From Clarireedia homoeocarpa (Eukaryota; Ascomycota; Leotiomycetes; Helotiales; Rutstroemiaceae), in assembly GCA_001465935.1 (NCBI GenBank), contig LNKV01000033.1, positions 248,001 through 312,000 on the forward strand: a stretch of 64,000 bases of DNA, in the 5' to 3' direction. A program made the position numbers and the translations under genes. Within the stretch, counting starts at the first letter, position 1. Every line of letters begins with the position of its first letter. The notes under the pieces are model-generated. The model worked only from the letters and a program-made list of their open reading frames with translations, was not told the origin of the DNA and searched no databases. Of the stretch, positions 12,894-22,771 are shown piece after piece.

Positions 12894-12949
12894 ACGGAAG
12901 TACCAAGGCAAAGTATCAAGGTACAGTCCTTCGTACTTGGTACTTCCGT
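12894..12949. repeat. 14-bp perfect inverted repeat among GGTAC motifs
   Basis: The arms are ACGGAAGTACCAAG at 12894-12907 and its exact reverse complement at 12936-12949, with a 28-base spacer. It lies within a run of GGTACC and GGTACA motifs that are themselves near-palindromic. Confidence 0.8.
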
Positions 12950-13204
12950 CCTGTACCGTAAAATTTGACGCGCATGAAATGAAAGAGAGAGATCTCTAAG
13001 CGAGACATTTCCTACCCGTGGAGAAGCGAAACTCTACCAATCTCTTCTTAGCACGTTGAACCTTCCTTCTCTCTTCCTCCTCTGAACTCCCATCTCCCAC
13101 ACATGCGAGAGCACATCACCTCCACCGTGTCCACCTCAAGCCATCGATACCCAATCGCATACAGTTTTCCTTCCTTTTTCTCACATCCATCCTGCTTTGC
13201 TGCC

Positions 13205-13290
13205 CTTCGATCCTGCTATTCTGCCATCCTGCTGTTCTGCCATCCTGCTATTCTTCCATCCTGCTATTCTGCCATCCTATCCTGCGATCC
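13205..13290. repeat. Tandem repeat of a 16-base pyrimidine-rich unit
   Basis: About five imperfect copies of a CATCCTGCTATTCTGC-like unit sit in the pyrimidine-rich leader 0.7 kb upstream of the next start codon. Confidence 0.7.
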
Positions 13291-13951
13291 CATCGTTTTA
13301 TCCATTCCAGTCTTCTTCCTTATTCCTTGCACCTGCATCTGCGTTTCTGCCCTTCGCGTCTAATCCAACCTATCGTATCCTCTCGCTCAGTCAATCACTC
13401 AATCAGTCAACCAGTCATTCCTTCCCTATGTCATCATTCTACAAGACTTACGCTCGTTACACTCTTTATCTCATTCCCTGAAAATTACCCGTTTGGATCC
13501 ATCCACCCACATTAGCTACCTCGGGGAGAACAACGATACACAGCTTTACACAACTCTACACAACTCGACACAGCCATCGAGAAAGTGGGCACGGAAAACC
13601 TGGGGATTCCTATTCGACATATCAGAAATCCATTCCGCAAGCGGACATCACGGACTTCACTTTTCGTTCTTTCGTGGTGTTCAAGACACTCTTGTATGAC
13701 CCACTCGAATAATCATGCAAGCAACCGCCTCGAACACCAGACGGAGAAGCAGTTTGTAAGACGGACGGCTTCACTCGAACCAGCTTGCACCACCTCTTTT
13801 TCTCTCACCTTCTTTTATGCTTCATATGCAATGTTTTAGTTCCGTCCTGAAACTTATAGACCATCACTCTTTTACGGTCTTATGAGAAATGTGCCAACTG
13901 TAATCTACAAAAAAAACAACAATTAATTGTACAGCATTCTTAACCAAAACC

Positions 13952-16900
13952 ATGGAGAGACCAGCCATTTTTACCCCATCCGGCCCCAGGCTTGCGCCGT
14001 TGCTACATCCACAATCTGCAGCACGACCTCCGTCGAGGTCCATCAGTCGATCGCATGTTTTAGACGACCTGCTCTCCGACTTAACTCCCGCCACCACTTT
14101 GGAGGCTCTTACTTCGCCGTCAGGCAAACTGAAGGCCAGCATAGAAGCTGCTTCGCCTGCAGATCGAGCATTCGGAATACGGGCAACTTTGGCATCGAAG
14201 AAGGTGGAACAATGGCTAGAAGAATTATCCAGTTGGTCATGGCCTGCGGAGAATGGATCAATGGGGTTCGAAGTTCCGCATGCAAAGAGGAGGAAGTCGT
14301 CATCAGATACGTCCGACCTACACGAGACAGATGGTCAAGAAACTGTTGAGCCGCAGTATTGTGGGGGTTTATTGGTTGAGGAAGTAGTCCGATACGAACA
14401 ACGAATTGACGAGATCGGGCGAGATATGGAGGAATTGGATGTGGAAGAAATAAAGAGGGAGGTTCTGGATACACACTTTTCTTCGCGATCACGACCTTCG
14501 TCCTCCGCTTCTTCGATCGCGGTCCCCGCTTTCTTGTCGTCATACACAGTTTTGGACGATTTTACCGCGATAGTTACGGCCACAGTACTGCAAGCATTAC
14601 CAAACTTGTCTAAGTTGACGCGATTGATGGACATATGGAGTGTAAGACTTTCCGTGCTTCGAAGAGTACCAGCGTTACTCCTGGGTATGGAAGATGCCGA
14701 GATGGCGCTCAAATCGGGTTGGAATGCTATCGAGATATCTAGTGTGTCAACGAATGAGTTCGGTGAAACTAGTTCTTCGGGTCTGACACGTCAAACCTTT
14801 GAAATTATGAAGAATGTTTTGCAAGCAAAGGTCACGATTCTTGGCAGAGATTTGGATTACATGCTTGATACACTGGAAGGGAGGATGGATACCCTTCCAG
14901 ACAGTTGGCTGGACCGAATGGAAAGCATTGAGCGCGATTATGGGGAATGGGTCGTTGCAGCAGATCGCAAAATCACAGAGGGGGAATTGTCGACAATCAA
15001 AACAACCGAGAAGATAGGCGCACATGTTCGCCGATCTACAGAAACTAGTAGAACTTCCATACCTTCGATACATATTGAGTCGGAAGAAGAATCGGAGCAC
15101 GCGATAGTAGATAACTCTACAAACACTAGATATCCACGGCAACCTGAGGAGACGACGCTGGATGCCGCAGACACACAAAATACTCAACATGAAACCGTAG
15201 CAGACTTTACAGCACCGAGTGTGGCTACCGGGATACTCCCATCCGAGCCATTCCGGAAAGTAGTTGAATCGCCTACGACAGCGGGCGCTTCCCTACTAGC
15301 ACCCGGCGACGCGGAAGATCGCGGGACTCTGGACTCTCCTGCAACCCAATCGCCTAAAGCTGATGTGCATTCTACATCTCTCGTGTCATCTATACTCTCT
15401 AGTCCGACAGTCGGCACAGCAAGCGCTGCAGCTGCAGGAGTAGCTTATCTGGCAGCGCAGGGGTCGCACGAAAGTCCTGTTAATAATGGAGCTGCCGAGG
15501 AGCAGAAGCTTCCCACGCAAAAAATCACCGATTCTCCGGGGGCCCATAGTACTCAAATTTTTTCAATCGACGACATTACAACATCTCACAGTATTGAAGA
15601 GCCTAGTACACCCGTCCGGCAACAACCCACCAACGTCGCGCATGGCAATCTCTCTACACCTCAAACGACGCCTAGCACATGCTCTACTCAGATTCGGGAA
15701 CCGGAAGCCACTACAACACCGATATACAAAAGCCCATCCCCTCCACCCACTCCCTCAACATCTGTTGATGCTCAATCAAGTCAGGCAGCTATATTACCTT
15801 CTCCTGTCGACTTACGGTCAATTGGTAGATCAAGTAGTCTAAGGGGTATTGCAAAGACTCCCAAATTCGGACATGCAGTTGCAAATGCACTCCGGCGTTC
15901 CATCTCAATTGAAGATGTATCTCCTAGGAAGATTACTGAAGCATCTTCCCGCACATCTCGTGTATTAGATTGGAGCATGGCAAATTCGCCTACTGGAACT
16001 TCAGCAACCTATCAACCAGGCAATACCACTACTCAGAGAACTCAGCAGGCCATTGTCAACGAACAACACCCGGCCAATGGAAGTGCTCAGCCAGTACGAG
16101 CTGAAGCACCTGCATCTAGTATTGCATTGGTGGAACAATTGGGACTTGCGTCTGGCCCATCAAACAAAGCCAATAATGTTGATTCGCAAACTCGACGCAC
16201 CGAATTACGGTTGCAAAATGCGCCATTAGCTATGCTATCTCCTATCAAGGAGCATCATTTGTCAAAGGAAACTGAGCCAATCTCACCTACACCGATACGC
16301 CACACTCCTGCAAGGGCTAACGACTTCTCCTTCATCACAACCAACGATGAGCTCCTTCATGCACCATCAATTACTAGCAGTGATGGAGCATATGAAAGCG
16401 TACAACGCTTCGATTCAGACGAATTAGACTTAGATGTACTGGATCATCGTAGAATTTTAGACGTTCATCGACCCTCCATCATGGTGGATGATACTGACGA
16501 CGATGGGCGCCGAGATAGCATCGGCTCAAATGCATCTATCATCGATAGACGTCCATCCGTGATGGCTTCTGGTCTTACTTTGAGGACAGCTGACCAAGAT
16601 TCTGACAGTGGCCTTTCAGCTACTTATGAAGATTCTCCTTTAAATTCTAGGAATTCTCAAAATGACTCGCGTAAATACGACAAGACTCCCCCTGGATCGC
16701 CACCTGGAGCTCCTGCAAAATTTGCACGTCGCCCTCCACAGCTTCTAGAGAGTCCAGACTTCTCTCACCTGGGTTCTACAAACGAGGATGCACCGTTCCT
16801 GGACGATGTTGAGGTTACTCACTCAATTCCAGCATCCCCCATCAGCAGTAGTGATGATCAATTGCAACAACAAATTAGTTCGCTCCTTCAATCCATCCCG

Positions 16901-17842
16901 GCCCACATCCGACTCCGTTCCGAACCAGAAGAAAAGCCAACTCAAGACAAACTCCATCCTCGCAAAGTGCGCCGCTCAGTAACTCCATCTATCCGAACGC
17001 AAACATCCACTAGCAGTCTCCGCGCCCCAACTCCATCTTTCACGCTTGCTCCCGCCTACGCTAAATCCGGCACCCCCCGTCACCGCTCCCAAAGCGGCAA
17101 CTCTGAGATCAAAGTCTACCACCTCTCGCGCTCGAGCGGCGAAGGCACTATCAAACTCTTCGTTCGCTTAGTGGGTGAAAACGGCCAAAGAGTCATGGTT
17201 CGGGTTGGTGGCGGGTGGGCGGATCTAGGCGAATATCTAAAGGAATACGCACTGCATCATGGAAGACGCGCTCAAGCCGATAACGATAAAGTCGAGGTTC
17301 AGAATCTGCCACCGAGGAATACGTCGGCTTCGGGACCTACGTCCGGCAGGGTAACACCAGCCCCGCGATCAGCTTCAGCGTTGGGGTATTCGAGACCGGG
17401 AACTGCAGTAGAGAGACCAAAGAGCTCATTGGGGTTTAGGAAGGTCAGGAGGAAGAGTACGATGACAGGATCGGATGACCGTCCTCCTATTCCTACTGCG
17501 CCACTTCCGTTCGCATCGCCCAGTACTCCATTCTCGACAAACTCGACCAACACACACACGCCACCGTCGGCGGCGTCGAGAAGTTCGTCGCGAATGAGCT
17601 GGAATGACGACGAGAATGGCGAGTTGGGACTTGCAGGACCGAGGGGTAGAAATAAGGAGTTGGAGGAGAGGGATCGTGAGTGGGTCGAGTCTATGAAGGA
17701 GAAGGTTATGATGGCAAGTGCGGAGAAGGAAAAGGAGAAGGAGAGGAAGGGGCCTGGGGGACATAGGCAGAGTTTGGGGGAGATGGATAAAGTTGGGGGC
17801 ACGAAGAGGGTGTTTAGGAAGACGTCGAGGTTGGAGTTATAG
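13952..17842 (+). CDS. GAS2 (GAR) domain protein, putative microtubule-binding cytoskeletal protein
   Basis: This single exon encodes 1296 residues. Residues 25-350 are mostly helical, with LDDLLSDLTPATTLEAL and KKVEQWLEELSSW at the start. The middle (about 360-1040) is a disordered Ser/Thr/Pro-rich stretch with many SP and TP sites. A GAR domain lies at about 1051-1106 (EIKVYHLSRSSGEGTIKLF, then VRVGGGWADLGEYLKEY). The C-terminus is a basic, charged tail with a short helix rich in Lys and Glu. GAR domains of the Gas2 family bind microtubules, so a role in linking or regulating microtubules is likely, but no specific partner can be read from the sequence. The ATG is the first in frame and follows an A-rich context (AACCAAAACCATGG). 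Confidence 0.8.
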   Translation: MERPAIFTPSGPRLAPLLHPQSAARPPSRSISRSHVLDDLLSDLTPATTLEALTSPSGKLKASIEAASPADRAFGIRATLASKKVEQWLEELSSWSWPAENGSMGFEVPHAKRRKSSSDTSDLHETDGQETVEPQYCGGLLVEEVVRYEQRIDEIGRDMEELDVEEIKREVLDTHFSSRSRPSSSASSIAVPAFLSSYTVLDDFTAIVTATVLQALPNLSKLTRLMDIWSVRLSVLRRVPALLLGMEDAEMALKSGWNAIEISSVSTNEFGETSSSGLTRQTFEIMKNVLQAKVTILGRDLDYMLDTLEGRMDTLPDSWLDRMESIERDYGEWVVAADRKITEGELSTIKTTEKIGAHVRRSTETSRTSIPSIHIESEEESEHAIVDNSTNTRYPRQPEETTLDAADTQNTQHETVADFTAPSVATGILPSEPFRKVVESPTTAGASLLAPGDAEDRGTLDSPATQSPKADVHSTSLVSSILSSPTVGTASAAAAGVAYLAAQGSHESPVNNGAAEEQKLPTQKITDSPGAHSTQIFSIDDITTSHSIEEPSTPVRQQPTNVAHGNLSTPQTTPSTCSTQIREPEATTTPIYKSPSPPPTPSTSVDAQSSQAAILPSPVDLRSIGRSSSLRGIAKTPKFGHAVANALRRSISIEDVSPRKITEASSRTSRVLDWSMANSPTGTSATYQPGNTTTQRTQQAIVNEQHPANGSAQPVRAEAPASSIALVEQLGLASGPSNKANNVDSQTRRTELRLQNAPLAMLSPIKEHHLSKETEPISPTPIRHTPARANDFSFITTNDELLHAPSITSSDGAYESVQRFDSDELDLDVLDHRRILDVHRPSIMVDDTDDDGRRDSIGSNASIIDRRPSVMASGLTLRTADQDSDSGLSATYEDSPLNSRNSQNDSRKYDKTPPGSPPGAPAKFARRPPQLLESPDFSHLGSTNEDAPFLDDVEVTHSIPASPISSSDDQLQQQISSLLQSIPAHIRLRSEPEEKPTQDKLHPRKVRRSVTPSIRTQTSTSSLRAPTPSFTLAPAYAKSGTPRHRSQSGNSEIKVYHLSRSSGEGTIKLFVRLVGENGQRVMVRVGGGWADLGEYLKEYALHHGRRAQADNDKVEVQNLPPRNTSASGPTSGRVTPAPRSASALGYSRPGTAVERPKSSLGFRKVRRKSTMTGSDDRPPIPTAPLPFASPSTPFSTNSTNTHTPPSAASRSSSRMSWNDDENGELGLAGPRGRNKELEERDREWVESMKEKVMMASAEKEKEKERKGPGGHRQSLGEMDKVGGTKRVFRKTSRLEL

Positions 17843-18327
17843 GGGAAAGAGGGGGGAAGTGGTAGGTAGAGATAGAGAATTATAAGGTAGAAAGAAGCAT
17901 GTATATAGTGAAGGGAGGAAGACAGAGGTTTAGCGTGAGAAAGATAAGATAGAATAAGGAAATGGAATGATGGCAATTATTTTTTTTCTGTATATATATA
18001 TGTATGTATATACTTTTGTAAATAAGATTTCATACTTGTGAAAACCTCGAAGCCTCGCCTTTCTTTGCATGCAGATTCTGTCAAGGGTGGTACAGTACTA
18101 TCTGTATAAGTTGGCTGTTGTCATCCATCCATCCATCCATCCTCTTCCCCTCTCTTCCCCTCTCTCCTCCTCAAGCACAGCACAGCACAGCACAACACAG
18201 CATAACAAACCTCCTATCCCATCCTATCCTATACACACTCTTCAACCCCCCCCCCCCTCTTATCAATCCACAATAACCCACACCACAATACAAAAGCAAT
18301 ACACGATGTAGTATATTAAATAGTGGT

Positions 18328-18713
18328 AAATGACATGACGCTCCGCTGGCTCTCCGAGGGCCACTGCCGTGGAGGCAGAGTAGCTTGGTGTGGGTTGTGG
18401 GGTGGATGGGTAGAGGTGTAGAGGTGGGTATGGATGGGTATGGGTTGTGGGGTGGAGGTGGAGATTTTAGGGGAGGAGATTGTAGAGGAGGAGATTGTAG
18501 AGGAGGATGGAGGGGAGGAGGAGGGGAGGGGAGGGGAGGAGTGGAGTGGAGATTGTAGGGGAGAGGGGGAAGTTGGAGTGGGAGGATGGGGTGGGAGGAT
18601 GGAAGAGAGTTGTAAGTTGGAGTATGGAAGAGAGGAGAAGAAATAGTCTATTCTATTCTATTCTGCCTCCACGGCAGTGGCCCTCGGAGAGCCAGCGGAG
18701 CGTCATGTCATTT
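18328..18713. repeat. Perfect 52-bp inverted repeat flanking a purine-rich spacer
   Basis: The left arm at 18328-18379 and the right arm at 18662-18713 are exact reverse complements over 52 bases (left arm begins AAATGACATGACGCTCCGCT). The 282-base spacer is G- and GGA-rich on the plus strand, with GAGGAGATTGTAGAG units repeated in tandem. No coding sequence is evident in the spacer. Confidence 0.95.
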
Positions 18714-19679
18714 CATTTATTACTGCTATGTTGTGAATGGTTATTTGATGGGGGTTTGTGGGTTGGATTTGGATGGGGATAGGGATAGGGATGGGTATTG
18801 ACGGGAGGATGGCAACAAGTGTGTAAGGCAGATAAGAATAGTAGGTGGCTATAGTCTCAAATAGGTAATAATGGGATTATAAGTAATGGTCGCGGCAATA
18901 TTCCAATATGTGTTGCCTTGTCTTGTCTATGATGGATGAGTGACCCACTCCGTTGACGAGGTAAATGAGGACGAGATATGCGAACATAATCTTCCCGATC
19001 ATTCACCCCACGAAATCTTCCATGGGATCTGAAGGAACCACGAGTGGAACGGAAAGATCCTTTCCCGGCATGAAAATAGCCCAGGATCTTGCAACGCCGT
19101 GGCTGAATCCCACGTGTTTGAGCCTTGACGCAAACATGAAACAATCGAAGATACAGCCGCATCAGACGACGTGTAGGCGTAAGGCTGTAATTTTGGAAGA
19201 TGGATTGCTGGATTGGATTGGATTGCATGATTTGAAGATGCGTGAATGGATGTTACGATCTTTTGGGGCGCTGGGGCGTTTGTGCGATAAGTAAGACGTA
19301 GGCTACGGCGAAGAAGAGTGGCAGACCACGAGGGGGAGGACGACGCCGCATTGTTATGGCGAGTGTCAGAGGTGCGGTCCCATGAAATACAAGATGTTTG
19401 TTGAGAGGACTAGCACTAGCCGCGCTGTAATGCGAGAAGAAGGGGATGAAGCCAGATTACTGATGGCAGTGCAAGGTGGTAGAAGACTTGGAATATACTC
19501 CTCGACTCCTCGACTCCTCCCGCGGAGCAGAGTGAATTGAAGTCCACTGGGCTAGGCTTTCGAGGTCAATATTCCTTGCTGGAAAGACGAATGTAGACAA
19601 TCCTCAAGACTGGACACTGTGTAGTAAGTAAGTATCACATCAATGTCTCTCTTGAAAACGAACGGTATGCGAGTGCGAG

Positions 19680-19714
19680 GTACGGCGTGGTACGGCGTGG
19701 TACGGCGTGGTACG
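19680..19714. repeat. Tandem 10-bp repeat
   Basis: Three exact copies of GTACGGCGTG and a partial fourth lie in intergenic DNA. Confidence 0.9.
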
Positions 19715-20274
19715 ATATCGTGCTTATGTCATCTACTGCTTACATAAACGCTCATCTGGGCTCGCCTGGTACGCCCTGGCTACAATCCATCCCCGGGCGA
19801 TCCTTTTCTTAAAATTGCTTGGCATGCGCCTCCATGGTGCAACCTCACTCAACCACTTTTGTCGTCTTACAATTCATGATTGGTATCAAGAGCGAAGAAC
19901 ATGGAGGCTGAGCTGTCGGGCAAGGACAAATGTCAAGTTGCCCTGCTCAGCCTACGATTACGCAAATGCTCGATTTAAGAAAGAATAAGTATTTATTTCC
20001 TTGCTGTTGCTCTCCTTTCCGCCCCTCTCTTTCGACTTTATCGACCTTGGTAAATTGGATGATTCAGAGACAATATCGATTGTCTTGAAACGGATTGGGA
20101 AGGATACAAGTGCAATTATAGGGAAATCAAGTAAAGATATAAAGAGGAGATACATACAGCCTTGGGGTTTCTTTTTTTGAATATCGAATTTTCACCTACG
20201 AGCACACCAAAACCCGACAAACGCAGCTTTCGCGTCAGCCTCAACCTGTCTACGATTATTATTCTCAAGCGAAT

Positions 20275-20553
20275 ATGGGCGAATCAATCCAAAAACCTCA
20301 ACGGAGTTACTGGGACCGCGAGCCGGCAGATATTGAAAATGCACCTCCCATCTACCAAACTCAAGACTACGATAATGATAATAGAGCTCCGCCACCAGTG
20401 TATATGGCAGATGATGGAAAGGGAGCCCAGCGGGAAATGGTTTACGTGCAGGAGCAACCAGTGGAAAAGAAACACGACAAAGAGGATTTGGCATTGGGTT
20501 GTGGCGCGGGGTGTCTAGCGGCAGTCTGCTGTTGCGGATGCACTGTTATGTGA
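20275..20553 (+). CDS. CYSTM-type small Cys-rich tail-anchored protein
   Basis: The visible frame gives 92 residues. A Pro/Gln/Tyr-rich hydrophilic part (DIENAPPIYQTQDYDNDN, APPPVYM) is followed by a C-terminal LGCGAGCLAAVCCCGCTVM. This layout matches CYSTM proteins, short membrane-associated eukaryotic proteins linked to stress tolerance. The frame stays open upstream of this ATG back to about 20140 and reads QPQPVYDYYSQAN directly before it. The true protein may therefore start in an upstream exon spliced to an acceptor such as the AG ending at 20210 or 20222 (CGCAG, CGTCAG). I could not identify that exon, so the start is uncertain. Confidence 0.65.
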   Translation: MGESIQKPQRSYWDREPADIENAPPIYQTQDYDNDNRAPPPVYMADDGKGAQREMVYVQEQPVEKKHDKEDLALGCGAGCLAAVCCCGCTVM

Positions 20554-21325
20554 AGGGTGGGCAGGTCTGGTGGACGGAGTTGGGGTTGATTGGGAGTTTG
20601 TTATGGAAATTTGGAAATACCCGGCGCGAATACACACTCATCACTACGGAGGGCATAATGGAAAATAGGTCAGAAATAATGGGGCTCGGTCCAGAACGGG
20701 GAACATGAGGTTGTACGAGTAGAGGCTTTCAAGGGATTGGAGATTAGGGTCCCGAACAATCATGACACTTATCGCGACGTCTCCTGTCGGTCGGTCTTTC
20801 GAAATCTTGCAGTTTCCAACTCGTGGCGCATATATATACATATATATATATATTTTTTTTTCTCATCGGCACATCATCATTTGACGCATCCTCAACACGA
20901 CAATGGGTTGAGGGAAAGCCTTGCAATTTCCTAAATTTGCTGAGAATACGAGCATGCACCCCAGTAGCGCTGGATGTACAATGAGTGACTGCATGTAGTC
21001 CCCCCCGCCAACCTCCTGATTTGTACTCGATGAAATGACGATAACATCATGGTATCTATAACATCATGGTATCTCATAATATCTCCCCTGACTTTCTGTG
21101 CGGCCTCTTGCGCTTGCAGTGCAATAGTCGGAATTGCATATTTGGGAGGTTCTCGACATTCTCCAGGGTCAGCGTAGGGGGCAGCTATGTGCTGACATCA
21201 GGTCGCGCCTGCCATTTCCTACTTCCCATATTATCGCATTTAATCCCTGTTTTCTTTTCTTTTTTCAACTTGCTTAGTTATTGGCATACATTAATATTCT
21301 ACCTCACCTACAGTTTATCATTATC
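20554..21325. other. Intergenic region
   Basis: There is no gene I can support. An AT microsatellite (ATATATATACATATATATATAT) at about 20829-20852 is followed by a run of T. The last 100 bases are T-rich and probably form the leader of the F-box gene. Confidence 0.5.
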
Positions 21326-22771
21326 ATGATCACAGCCGAAAATGTGTTACCTCTCCTTGACCATGCGTCCTGCTGCCACGATCCTTCATCCTCCCTTCCC
21401 ATTGATACAAGAGTTGAGGAAATCTCTGCAGTGGGCCAAATCTTTCCATACCCAGAGCTTCCTGCAGAGTTGAAAGCAGATATTTTTGAATACCTGAACA
21501 TCAAAGATGCTAGTTCTCTGCGCCTAGCATCTCCTGCATGGGCAGCAGCTGGAATCAGCAGATTATTTCGCGACGGATTCAAACTTCACCCTCACTGCCA
21601 TCCGCCGGATATGGAACGACTGCGCAAGATATGTGAATGTCCTCACCTAGCACCGACGGTCAAGAAGATGGTCATCTTCCTCGATTCAAGTGACGCAAGG
21701 AAATGGACATTCTATTTCTCCGACGCGAGAGAAATCCTCCGAAGACGAATTGCAAACGAGCCTGGTTATTGCGATCCGGTGGATTTAGCGTTTGCTTTCG
21801 GCAAACTACCAAACTTGAGAAGTCTCGTGGTGACTACGCTGAGCTATCCGCTCGAGGAGGATATGTTTCAGACGGGATGGATACCAAATTGGAACTCAAC
21901 GGTCGACCAAGATAGGACGCAGTTTATGGCTGACGACTTATCACAATGGTATTACACATCCATTGTAGCGGCCATCAACGCAGCGAACATCTCACTTTCG
22001 TCCATCGAACTAGACTGTCTTCCAATGGATTGTCTCTCATCACAAGAACTCGGCAGCCCACCCTTTATTCCCCTACAACCCTCCCTCCACAGAATCTGCC
22101 TGCTATCCGAAAACCCCGGTCTCTCATATAAATCCCTCTCCGCCATCGTCTCTGGCGTATCCCATCTTTCCATCGGTTTCTGGGATTACGGCTTCACATC
22201 CTGGCAGGATTCCCTCGTTGCGCAAAGAATCACGTCACTTCTCACAACCAGCCGAAATCTCCAAAGACTCGACCTCATGTTCGTCATGAACCTCGCTACA
22301 AACATGACAGCGGAATTCCAATCCGCATGGCGCTCTTCTTTCTACTCTCTCACCTTCCCCCATCTCGTCTCGCTACGTCTGCATCAAACCGATCTCCCCG
22401 GTCCGCATCTCCTCTCCTTTCTCCAGCGCCACCGATCGACGCTGAGAAATCTGCATCTCAGCGGCGGATACGGCGTCGGGGCAGGGAGTGGGTGGAATCA
22501 CATGACGCGGTTGGAATGGAAGGGGATTCTGTCGGTGTTACGGGAGGAGATGCACTTGCAGAGGTTCGAGTTGTTGACGTATAATGATCGCAGGAATATA
22601 TATGATTTTCATTGGAGGGAGGTGCAGGGCGCGGACGGCGCGTTTGCGAAATTGTTGGAGAGGTTCGTAAGGGGGACGGGGAGTTGGCCGTTTTATATGC
22701 CGGAGGAAGGGGGGAGCGAGGATTATTGGGGGTGGAGGGTTGATGCGGGGGCTCGGGCAGAGGAGGGGTGA
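21326..22771 (+). CDS. F-box domain protein
   Basis: This single exon encodes 481 residues. An F-box lies at about residues 44-80 (YPELPAELKADIFEYL, then LRLASPAWAAAGISRLF). The remainder is a Leu-rich fold without a clear repeat pattern (LPNLRSLVVTTL, LSSIELDCLPMDCL, LQRLDLMFVMNL, TLRNLHLSGG), possibly degenerate leucine-rich repeats that present a target. F-box proteins usually recruit substrates to SCF ubiquitin ligases through Skp1; the substrate cannot be inferred. The start is the first ATG of the frame. The last 90 codons use G-rich codons and the C-terminus is low complexity. Confidence 0.75.
   Translation: MITAENVLPLLDHASCCHDPSSSLPIDTRVEEISAVGQIFPYPELPAELKADIFEYLNIKDASSLRLASPAWAAAGISRLFRDGFKLHPHCHPPDMERLRKICECPHLAPTVKKMVIFLDSSDARKWTFYFSDAREILRRRIANEPGYCDPVDLAFAFGKLPNLRSLVVTTLSYPLEEDMFQTGWIPNWNSTVDQDRTQFMADDLSQWYYTSIVAAINAANISLSSIELDCLPMDCLSSQELGSPPFIPLQPSLHRICLLSENPGLSYKSLSAIVSGVSHLSIGFWDYGFTSWQDSLVAQRITSLLTTSRNLQRLDLMFVMNLATNMTAEFQSAWRSSFYSLTFPHLVSLRLHQTDLPGPHLLSFLQRHRSTLRNLHLSGGYGVGAGSGWNHMTRLEWKGILSVLREEMHLQRFELLTYNDRRNIYDFHWREVQGADGAFAKLLERFVRGTGSWPFYMPEEGGSEDYWGWRVDAGARAEEG

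Larger units (their letters stand above)
10451..13951. other. 3.5 kb intergenic region with low-complexity DNA
   Basis: I see no convincing gene. The right third probably contains the promoter and a long pyrimidine-rich leader of the next gene. Notable pieces are a GTGGGTGTGGGTGTGG run at 12026-12050, ACTGAC repeats near 12372-12390, clustered GGTACC/GGTACA motifs from 12640 to 12960, and a CATCCTGCTATTCTG-type tandem repeat at about 13205-13290. Confidence 0.5.
17843..20274. other. Intergenic region with inverted repeat and low-complexity DNA
   Basis: It begins with the AT-rich 3' flank of the GAR gene (TATATATATGTATGTATATA near 17990-18012). Next come a pyrimidine-rich block at 18121-18260 (CATCC and CACAG repeats, then a run of C), the 52-bp inverted repeat with its G-rich spacer, and a 10-bp tandem repeat at 19680-19714. 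The last 300 bases probably hold the promoter and perhaps a first exon of the CYSTM gene. No other gene is convincing. Confidence 0.5.

Noticed and set aside
18434..18646. Open frame rich in Gly and Glu within the spacer of the 52-bp inverted repeat
   Set aside because: It is a translation of GGA-type simple repeats, not a protein.
18965..19294. 109-codon plus-strand open frame
   Set aside because: No domain, weak composition and no supporting context.
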